DNA of 64,000 nucleotides, taken from contig NC_087065.1 in NCBI RefSeq assembly GCF_963678635.1, positions 23,457,254 to 23,521,253 on the forward strand, given 5' to 3'. The position numbers and the translations under genes are program-made. Source of the DNA: Symsagittifera roscoffensis (lineage: Eukaryota > Xenacoelomorpha > Acoela > Convolutidae). The notes under the pieces were generated by a model. It searched no databases. It worked only from the letters and a program-made list of their open reading frames with translations, and was not told the origin of the DNA. Of the stretch, positions 38,901 to 50,900 are shown one piece after another (positions within the stretch are counted from its first letter, which is position 1; each line of letters begins with the position of its first letter).

Positions 38901-41900
38901 CCAATAGGATTCATTCAATCCGTCACCTTCTATAACTATAACACAAACCAATTAGACGAAAGATATTAAACTCCAGGCATATCTATAACTATAATTTTAC
39001 AACCTCCAGGTCAAAAAAAAACAAACCACTCAAACTTGACAGCTAAAATAAAAACCACCATAATATCATAACCCTCCCTTATCTAATAACGCAAAGATCA
39101 ACAATATTTTCCCAACTCAGACCTCAAAAACCCCCCAACCAAAAATGATAAATTAGCCTTAAGTAAAAATACGACCATATTAATTTAGCCTAAAGTACAA
39201 AAATCTCAAAAATACCCCAGATCACCTGACAAATAAAAATAAAGCAAAGAAGACCTCCCGAACACCATAAAATTCGCCCCCAACAACTTTTCACAAAACT
39301 CAACCCACTTGTCAAAAAATCAATAAATAATTCGACCACACTTGAAAATTGCCCCAAACAACAAAAAATATTCGACCAAGAAGCCATTTCTTAAATGCTC
39401 TTCTCTCGATCAGTCAACACAATTTTCAACATTTTCATAAACTTTTTAAGAATACTTAAACTTTTATTCATATTTCTCTTTGATACTTTTGAAGCTTTTA
39501 TAATAATTTTAATCATTTTTTGCAATATTTTTTTAATTTTCTACTCCCTGTTTGAAATATATCTCCAACTTTCCCAAGTCATTGACCATATTCACAGGTA
39601 CGAAAACCCAAAGTTTATTTAAATGATACGAACCATTTTAAGTAGAACAGATATTTTTTTTACTATTTGTAAATTTTATAACATTTTTATCGTCCCTAAT
39701 ATTGACAATATGCAAATGTATAAAGAAGGCAATCATAACATTCGCCTTAGCAACAATCCTTTTAATTCTTTTCCTTGAAGAATACTACAATAAACATAAA
39801 TTTTTTCACTAAGAGAAATCAATCAGAAAACCCTCAAAAATTGCTAACCAACAATCACACAGTCAGTCTTCACCGACATCATCCCAAGAAAACCCGACAA
39901 TACCTACAACTACCCAAAACCCCCAAACATCTACACGAGTTTCTTTCCAAGATAACCCATACACTTTTGAAGAACGACACGCTCGCTTATCTGAACCATT
40001 AGAACCAGTTCAGCGACAGGCACCTCTAAGTGAACCAACATATATTTTGTACCCAACACTACCACAAGAATTAAATAGAATAAGAAATATTAGTCAAAAC
40101 CAAAATACTGTTGAAATAAATAGACAAATTATACATCCACGACGAAATAGAAATTTTCAAACCCCCCGAGTTCATTTTGATATACCCCAATCCCCATCAC
40201 CAAGTTTTCCAGAAAACACAATTAACATATTACCGGAAACCCCTACACTTCTTTCACAAAGTAGCACCTCAAGTATACCCTCAGATTACTTAGGTTCAAC
40301 ACCAACATCTGAACAAATACGTGACAATCCCTTTAACCCCCCAAACCAAACATCACGACTACCATATTGGACAACACAGTCATTCACACAAGGTGAACCA
40401 AATTTAATAAATGACCCAATGGACATTTCTACGGATACAACAACATCATCATCACTACCAGAAACATTATCACTACCATCAACACCATCAAAAAGCCAGA
40501 TTTCACCGACGCCTTTCCCCCTAAATTTTCCAAATAACCTCGACGCTAGATATCGAGAACAATCATCAACAAATATCCCTTTAAGATTAGATTGGAACAC
40601 GTTCACAGCACCCCCACCATTATTTGGACAACATCCGGAAAGTAACCGACTCCACAACTGGGCACTCCATAGACTACAGTATAGACAAGACATCCACGAA
40701 GACATTCGTGACCATAACATCCAAATACTCCAACAAAATAGTCTACAATTAAAGTTTGAAATCACGGTTAAACTTAACAACATTGCTCAACATCCTTACC
40801 CACTAAACCCACCCAATATAACAGCTCAATCGCTACCACCACCATTTATAACAACTGAAGTAATATATAAATACGACAGATATACCAAAAAGACAATTGG
40901 TTACATCACATTTTATAACCCATACTCAGGATTATCATACACATGTATATTCTAAAAATATTGATATTTCTCCAACTTTTTTTTCTAATAATCTCCGATC
41001 AGAACACAAATCCTTCTCCCCGCACAGGACCCCAGGACTTATTAGTAACACACTACGATTGTGAAAAAAATGAACAAAAAACACTACACCACTACACAAA
41101 TATGCAATAAATCAAGTATCACAATGCGAAACGGAACCATAAGCTATAGAAACTACAAATGTAAAAGCGACACTATATTCAAAAGCCCGAGCAACAACAG
41201 TCATAGGATATAAATTTACAGCAACATTTTCCGAAAAGAAAGTACATTGTTCACAAGTTTCAAACGGAAATAAAAACAGACTTGACCACGAATCATTCTA
41301 CGAAAGTAATATAGAACGACTTCTACATCTAAATCCCGATGATTGTAAAAACGAGCTACTCAGATGAAACATCACAAGAAATATAAACACCGACAGAAAA
41401 ACAGTATATTTTCAAGTCTTTGCCGATTCTGTAGATCAAGCAGAACTTGAAAGATATCAAGGACATATAACACTGGATGAAAAATACCCATACAATGGCG
41501 CACACGGAAGATTAACTTATGACATACACGATAAGCACTGGATACCACACATTGGTATAAATAATCCATCAAACTGCAAAGCAGACACAAAAAATAAAGG
41601 ATATCAAGAAATAATGTTTTTCGATTGGAAAATACAACTCGAAAAAATACAACTCACACGAGATTTATCCGACAACACAATGATCTATCAAGGAATTAGA
41701 CTACCTTGTAAAAACGATCAAGAATATTGTGATCCTACAACACGGACATTGAAGATAAACGATGCTATAAAAAAATCCCTATCTTTTATAAAAGTAAAGT
41801 ACATTTTGTTGACACACTTTCAAGACGAACATATTTTTGGGAAACCGCAGTCCCATGTGGATCAGAAAGTAGCCACAATGTAGTACAATTGAACCCTGAT

Positions 41901-44900
41901 GAAGATAAATATTATCTTCTTACCCCATACCCCACGTTAATGCAATCACTCAAAAAATTTTCACCCGAAAGCATCAGAGCTATTGCTCGTAATCCAAATA
42001 TTGGTTTACAATCAATTGGAATATATTCAAAATCAGATATCCAACACCACATTAGAACACAAGAATTATTAACACAAATGGACACTATACAAAGACAATC
42101 AATTGACCAAAATTTACGCAAACTTGCCGAAACCGCAGGATTTGCAGATATTTATACACAAGATTATAGCGGATATTTTAAAGACATTAAAGACTATATA
42201 TATCTAAACGGTGAAAAATTTAGACCACAAGAAATTTCACCTATAAATTTTTTTTAGCTTTGTTACACTAAAAAATGAAATTCTCGATTTTCTAGGATGG
42301 CCCTATTACATCTTAGAAAAATTAACTATCCTCTACGCAATGTTTAACTTTATAGGATTTCTTTTTTCACACTTAAAAGAAGTCTATAACACATGCGCTA
42401 TACACACACAAGTAAATAGACAAGCAAGTGTAGCACGCATACTATTTGCAGAATTTTTTGGAATTTTTTCATCATCAATTAACAAAATTCTTCTAGACGC
42501 ACAAATAAAAGAATATAATACAAAAATAGCGACAACACAGAACACATACGACGAAGAACATATTAATATAGAAGTAATGCCTACAGCACCACAGTTGCCA
42601 CCCCTACCAAATAACCATCCATTATTCTTAGTCCCACGTAATTTCCGAAACCTAGCAATAACACATAACCCAAATTTTCGCCCAAACATATCGCAAAGTC
42701 CCAAAAAACATATAATGACACATCATTCATAAGATGATAATACACATGAACAAATTATAGAACAACCCCATACCACTGCTTTTCAGTCTCAAAATAATTA
42801 TTTTTTTAGCCCACGATGAGCCGACAACTTGGATCCCTACACCGCTCAAATTCCCATCCAACCAACCTCAACACTCCAATCACAATAATCCCACTTTTTG
42901 CTTTCCCGCCAACCGATTTTCCAACTATTAATATAACATCAAGCATGAACTCGGATACTAATTCAGATATTTCAGTTTTATACTCCATTTCACAACTTAA
43001 TAAGCCTAACATAGAAACCCCTGACAAATTTGCAGACTCCGAACCATCTCCATCTAATAATTTTCAAACCAACTCCTCAGTTTTTTCAAAACCCCCTTTT
43101 CAACCGATCCCACTAAAAAATCCACTCCCATCCGTTTCTACTCCATCTTATGCTTCACAAGTAACCTCAACCTATTCTCCATTTCATTCCGACCGATCAT
43201 CTAATTCTCCCGATACTCCCCAAATCTCCCAGGAACTCGATAATTTTATCACCCTACAACAACAGCTAATACACCCTAACACCCTCACTATAAATCAAAT
43301 TTCATCCACAATAGAATCCTCAAACCCACCTACTCCTACACCCTCCTCAGCTTATACTGCATCATTAGCACAATCATCCACATCCACCGAATCATCAAAT
43401 AGCACTCACCGAGCTTATCGCACTTTTAAAAGAAAATTCCCAAACCATCCATTCCCGACCAAACCAGGAACAGCCTGCGAATATATTAATCATCCACACC
43501 ACACCAACACGAAAGATTTTCTAGCAATCACCTTACCCTCATTCCCACAATATACTTTAAACACACCTAACGACACTAACGACACACGTAGTTTTGTAGA
43601 TGAACATGTTTTAATGCCTACACTTCATTGGACAGCATATTACCATTTTACTAATCCCCGTTGCCTGCCACTATCTAATACTCATAACGATACTGAAAAG
43701 AATAAAGATATGCTATATAGACTCACCGCAACACTAACATCTAGACAGTTTACTTATGTAGGATATAAAAAATCACTAAAAACATTCACTGCACCCCGAG
43801 CTAACGAACTTACAATAGAGTATTACGACCATAATATCATCCCAACTAATCAAGACCATTTTCTAGATGACGACCGCTTCGCTAACCCACAACTAACAGA
43901 AAAATTCTTCATCAAAACGTCGTATGTATTCACACTTAATATTTTTGATAGAAAATATGATCACATCAATTCCGAAGCACTAACTGATATGCAAGCTTAC
44001 GAAAGTTTTAAAGAAAAATTTCAATTATTTTCACTAACCTTTCACTTCCTTGCACCACATGAACGCGATTTGGACTGTTCACACGACATTATGTTACGCA
44101 CTAAACAGACTCACACATATACATACTATCGCTTCATACAAAATCATTTTGATCTACATACTCCATCAAGACAACCATACCATCGTTTTCAGTTTCTTAA
44201 CTCGAAGTACACTTCACCATTTTTTCTTAATTTCACCTATTGCATCAAAGACACTAACCTCCACGGCATCCTCCGCAATTATGACCCAGTAACACAAATG
44301 TATATATTTTGTCCCATCACGAAGACCTTTAATGCCGAAGAATCCAGACCCTTTCCCTATCCCACATGAATTTATCCAACCTATAGAAATCCCTATATTA
44401 GAATTTATTCACAATACTAAATATAATCACAAAATATATAACTTCATTCAAAACACACCTTATGAGTTTGCAGTAGGCACCGAAGAACTAAAAAAAACCA
44501 TTAAAGCACTTCAATTGCTTTGGCCACTGCTCCAAACTAAAAACATCATTCGCATACTAGCAAAATTACTAACAAATTCAGACATAATACGCGACATCTT
44601 TCCCCACGGCTTTTTCCCAGACGATTAATAGGTAAGTATAATTTAAAAATATTCTTAACTAATAAATTTAAATTAATACTAACCATTCTTTACTCATGTT
44701 TCTTTTAGATTTTTAGTCTTCATACCACGATCATCTGCAAAAAACAGAAAAAAAAAATAAAAAATAAAAACTTGTTAAAATTATACTAAACTTCATTAAT
44801 ATTTTCCACAAGATAATCTGATGAAATTCATACCAAATGTAGTAAATTAATCTATAAATTACTCCCCCAAAAAGCAGTAAATTTAATTATGATGAAAATT

Positions 44901-47900
44901 TATAACTTTAAATTTCCCCCAAAACTAGCAGTAAAATTGAAATTCTAAGTAATAAATTGATAAAATGAAAATGCAGTACTAACCTTTTGATATTTTTATT
45001 CACTCGCACAGGAATTCTATCCAAACTCGCACAACTCGCCCACGAAGAATTGTTTAAATAATGATTTTCAGTTTCAAGTTTTCACACTCAACAACTCTAA
45101 CACACGATAACAAGTTTCAAACTTTCCTTTAACCCGGTTGGAAAGGAATTATATACTAAACCAAATTAACCAACGCAGCTTAATAAATACCACAAATCAT
45201 AAATTAACAGCATGACTAAGAAAAGAAAACCAACGGTACCCAAACCGGATTAACCCAGTTTAAAACTGGATAATTTATTCTTTTGAAGACTATTATAAAG
45301 TCTAAGAAAGAAATAATAAAACACAAAAAAAGTGGAAAGACAAACCCATAACAAAAACCATTTGATTTTTGAAAAAAGGACACAATCAAAGGAACATAAG
45401 AAAGACCAACACAAACCCAACGTAAAACGTTATCACATAACAGGACTTCTCAAAGGGACCATACCAAATAATCGCCAAACCCACTGACTTAACATATAAA
45501 ATCATCGATTCAAACCAAAAAGAAATTGTACAACATCGAAACAATCTATTGCCTTACTACCCAAAAGAATACGCACTACGCGAACTAACTCAATTACATT
45601 CTTTCACAGGTTTAAAAGTTATTCAAAATCACCCACATACGGAAAATGAAATAAATGAACAAAACGACATTCACCTTGAAAAAAGCAAAATAAAAAACCA
45701 ACTACAACCCAAAACAATACAAGAAAGCTAGATCAAAAAATACCTCAAAAAGAAAGGAAAAATAGAAAAATGATAGAAAAAATTATACCACAAGAACAAG
45801 TCGAGAAATCAGAACATAGAGAGTCATCACGACTTAGAAATCAACCACGTAAAAACTACAAAACTTTCATCCCACAATCTAAAATATTAAAGAAAGTTGA
45901 ATTTCAAAAACAGCTTTAATTTTAAAATTAATAATCTTTGCACCTCTGAATAAATTTGAACTTTCATTTTTAAAAATAACATGCTGACAAACACGCAGCG
46001 AAATTAGTTCAAAATTAGCCAATAGGATTCATTCAATCCGTCACCTTCTATAACTATAACACAAACCAATTAGACGAAAGATATTAAACTCCAGGCATAT
46101 CTATAACTATAATTTTACAACCTCCAGGTCAAAAAAAAACAAACCACTCAAACTTGACAGCTAAAATAAAAACCACCATAATATCATAACCCTCCCTTAT
46201 CTAATAACGCAAAGATCAACAATATTTTCCCAACTCAGACCTCAAAAACCCCCCAACCAAAAATGATAAATTAGCCTAAAGTAAAAATACGACCATATTA
46301 ATTTAGCCTAAAGTACAAAAATCTCAAAAATACCCCAGATCACCTGACAAATAAAAATAAAGCAAAGAAGACCTCCCGAACACCATAAAATTCGCCCCCA
46401 ACAACTTTTCACAAAACTCAACCCACTTGTCAAAAAATCAATAAATAATTCGACCACACTTGAAAATTGCCCCAAACAACAAAAAATATTCGACCAAGAA
46501 GCCATTTCTTAAATGCTCTTCTCTCGATCAGTCAACACAATTTTCAACATTTTCATAAACTTTTTAAGAATACTTAAACTTTTATTCATATTTCTCTTTG
46601 ATACTTTTGAAGCTTTTATAATAATTTTAATCATTTTTTGCAATATTTTTTTAATTTTCTACTCCCTGTTTGAAATATATCTCCAACTTTCCCAAGTCAT
46701 TGACCATATTCACAGGTACGAAAACCCAAAGTTTATTTAAATGATACGAACCATTTTTAGTAGAACAGATATTTTTTTACTATTTGTAATTTTTATAACA
46801 TTTTTATCGTCCCTAATATTGACAATATGCAAATGTATAAAGAAGGCAATCATAACATTCGCCTTAGCAACAATCCTTTTAATTCTTTTCCTTGAAGAAT
46901 ACTACAATAAACATAAATTTTTTCACTGAGAGAAATCAATCAGAAAACCCTCAAAAATTGCTAACCAACAATCACACAGTCAGTGTTCACCGACATCATC
47001 CCAAGAAAACCCGACAATACCTACAACTACCCAAAACCCCATAACATCTACACGAGTTTCTTTCCAAGATAACCCATACACTTTTGAAGAACGACACGCT
47101 CGCTTATCTGAACCATTAGAACCAGTTCAGCGACAGGCACCTCTAAGTGAACCAACATATATTTTGTACCCAACACTACCACAAGAATTAAGTAGAATAA
47201 GAAATATTAGTCGAAACCAAAATACTGTTGAAATAAATAGACAAATTATACATCCACGACGAAATAGAAAATTTCAAACCCCCCGAGTTCATTTTGATAT
47301 ACCCCAATCCCCATCACCAAGTTTTCCAGAAAACACAATTAACATATTACCGGAAACCCCTACACTTCTTTCACAAAGTAGCACCTCAAGTATACCCTCA
47401 GATTACTTAGGTTCAACACCAACATCTGAACAAATACGTGACAATCCCTTTAACCCCCCAAACCAAATATCACGACTACCATATTGGACAACAAGGTCAT
47501 TCACACAAGGTGAACCAAATTTAATAAATGACCCAATGGACATTTCTACGGATACAACAACATCATCATCACTACCCGAAACATTATCACTACCATCAAC
47601 ACCATCAAAAAGCCAGATTTCACCGACGCCTTTCCCCCTAAATTTTCCAAATAACCTCGACGCTAGATATCGAGAACAATCATCAACAAATATCCCTTTA
47701 AGATTAGATTGGAACACGTTCACATCACCCCCACCATTATTTGGACAACATCCGGAAAGTAACCGACTCCACAACTGGGCACTCCATAGACTACAGTATA
47801 AACAAGACATCCACGAAGACATTCGTGACCATAACATCCAAATACTCCAACAAAATAGTCTACAATTAAAGTTTGAAATCACGGTTAAACTTAACAACAT

Positions 47901-50900
47901 TGCTCAACATCCTTACCCACTAAACCCACCCAATATAACAGCTCAATCGCTACCACCACCATTTATAACAACTGAAGTAATATATAAATACGACAGATAT
48001 ACCAAAAAGACAATTGGTTACATCACATTTTATAACCCATACTCAGGATTATCATACACATGTGTATTCTAAAAATATTGATATTTCTCCAACTCTTTTT
48101 TCTAATAATCTCCGATCAGAACACAAATCCTTCTCCCCGCACAGGACCCCAGGACTTATTAGTAACACACTACGATTGTGAAGAAAATGAACAAAAAACA
48201 CTACACCACTACACAAATATGCAATAAATCAAGTATCACAATGCGAAACGGAACCACAAGCTATAGAAACTACAAATGTAAAAGCGACACTATATTCAAA
48301 AGCCCGAGCAACAACAGTCATAGGATATAAATTTACAGCAACATTTTCCGAAAAGAAAGTACATTGTTCACAAGTTTCAAACGGAAATAAAAACAGACTT
48401 GACCACGAATCATTCTACGAAAGTAATATAGAACGACTTCTACATCTAAATCCCGATGATTGTAAAAATGAGCTACTCAGATTAAACATCACAAGAAATA
48501 TAAACACCGACAGAAAAACAGTATATTTTCAAGTCTTTGCCGATTCTGTACATCAAGCAGAACTTGAAAGATATCAAGGACATATAACACTGGATGAAAA
48601 ATACCCATACAATGGCGCACACGGAAGATTAACTTATGACATACACGATAAGCACTGGATACCACACATTGGTATAAATAATCCATCAAACTGCAAAGCA
48701 GACACAAAAAATAAAGGATATCAAGAAATAATGTTTTTCGATTGGAAAATACAACTCGAAAAAATACAACTCACACGAGATTTATCCGACAACACAATGA
48801 TCTATCAAGGAATTAGACTACCTTGTAAAAACGATCAAGAATATTGTGATCCTACAACATGGACACAAGCAACAATTGTTTGGTTTCCCGAAGATACATG
48901 TACAACATTTCAAGTAGCAAAAATACACGCTCGAATGATAAAATTTCACGAAAAATATTTTATACAATCAATTCCATATGAACAAGTCCATCCATCACGA
49001 AAACAAAGTACTGATTTTCGAAATCTCCATAATATAGAAAATAAATTAACACGCTTCCAAATATATCAAGAAACAGAAATCGCATGCAAATACAGAAACC
49101 CACTTCACAAAACACAATTTTCTGAAATATTAGTTGAATACGAAAAAGGTTTCGACATGACCACTGGAAAAATAAAAATTGACCCTTATGCCACAGGTCA
49201 CCCTCTACACGAAGGAACATCATATATACCAGTTAACTTTCAAAAAAGTAATGGTCAACCTGGTGGACACCTAAAGCCACATGACACTAGAAGCACACGT
49301 TTACAAGAATTATCACTAATGAATAATTCTTATTTTGGTAATATCCACTATGATATCCACTTAGATATGAAGTTAGACTACACGATTAGTCGAATTTTTC
49401 AAGAAATGTCACTGTCTGAATTAGAAACACTTCACCAACTATGCGAATTAGAAAGGACACAAATCCTACAATCACTTGCACTAGCAGTATTAAAAATACC
49501 TTACGCAGGATATTTATTATCAGGAAATAGATCAAATTTTCTAGACTACGAAGGAAACATTTTATGGTTTTATACTTGTACCAAAAAAGTATCACCACTA
49601 TATGTTTTTGAAGATAAACGATGCTATAAAAAAATCCCTATCTTTTATAAAAGTAAAGTACATTTTGTTGACACACTTTCAAGACGAACATATTTTTGGG
49701 AAACCGCAGTCCCATGTGGATCAGAAAGTAGCCACAATGTAGTACAATTGAACCCTGATGAAGATAAATATTATCTTCTTACCCCATACCCCACGTTAAT
49801 GCAATCACTCAAAAAATTTTCACCCGAAAGCATCAGAGCTATTGCTCGTAATCCAAATATTGGTTTACAATCAATTGGAATATATTCAAAATCAGATATC
49901 CAACACCACATTAGAACACAAGAATTATTAACACAAATGGACACTATACAAAGACAATCAATTGACCAAAATTTACGCAAACTTGCCGAAACCGCAGGAT
50001 TTGCAGATATTTATACACAAGATTATAGCGGATATTTTAAAGACATTAAAGACTATATATATCTAAACGGTGAAAAATTTAGACCACAAGAAATTTCACC
50101 TATAAATTTTTTTTAGCTTTGTTACACTAAAAAATGAAATTCTCGATTTTCTAGGATGGCCCTATTACATCTTAGAAAAATTAACTATCCTCTACGCAAT
50201 GTTTAACTTTATAGGATTTCTTTTTTCACACTTAAAAGAAGTCTATAACACATGCGCTATACACACACAAGTAAATAGACAAGCAAGTGTAGCACGCATA
50301 CTATTTGCAGAATTTTTTGGAATTTTTTCATCATCAATTAACAAAATTCTTCTAGATGCACAAATAAAAGAATATAATACAAAAATAGCGACAACACAGA
50401 ACACATACGACGAAGAACATAATAATATAGAAGTAATGCCTACAGCACCACAGTTGCCACCCCTACCAAATAACCATCCATTATTCTTAGTCCCACGTAA
50501 TTTCCGAAACCTAGCAATAACACATAACCCAAATTTTCGACCAAACATATCGCAAAGTCCCATAAAACATATAATGACACATCATTCACAAGATGATAAT
50601 ACACATGAACAAATTATAGAACAACCCCATACCACCGCTTTTCAGTCTCAAAATAATTATTTTTTTAGCCCACGATGAGCCGACAACTTGGATCCCTACA
50701 CCGCTCAAATTCCCATCCAACCAACCTCAACACTCCAATCACAATAATCCCACTTTTTGCTTTCCCGCCAACCGATTTTCCAACTATTAATATAACATCA
50801 AGCATGAACTCGGATACTAATTCAGATATTTCAGTTTTATACTCCATTTCACAACTTAATAAGCCTAACATAGAAACCCCTGACAAATTTGCAGACTCCG

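Larger units (their letters stand above)
38335..45454 (+). repeat. Cassette copy 1 of the internal tandem duplication
   Basis: From CAAAGGACCATACC at 38335 the sequence matches copy 2 with an offset of 7118, later 7117, then 7859 after a 742-bp deletion near 41751. Observed differences from copy 2 are few per kilobase. The copy contains the integrase tail, a non-coding stretch, membrane ORFs, the Pro-rich ORF, a damaged envelope ORF, the 517-aa ORF, the 98-aa ORF and about 800 bp of 3' non-coding sequence. The junction to copy 2 is at CAAAG (about 45451-45455), a 5-bp match between the two breakpoints. Confidence 0.92.

Noticed and set aside
40286-40783. Minus-strand 165-codon frames over the Pro-rich ORF (also 47403-47900)
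   Set aside because: They are antisense to low-complexity Ser/Thr/Pro codons and show no domain. They persist in both copies only because the copies are nearly identical.
45549-45731. Independent 60-aa gene at the start of cassette copy 2
   Set aside because: It is the duplicated end of integrase (same as the end of the 37813-38613 frame).
46741-46929. An alternative genetic code to explain in-frame TGA codons
   Set aside because: Host genes use TGA as a normal stop (15453-15455), and the in-frame stops are confined to the retroelement.
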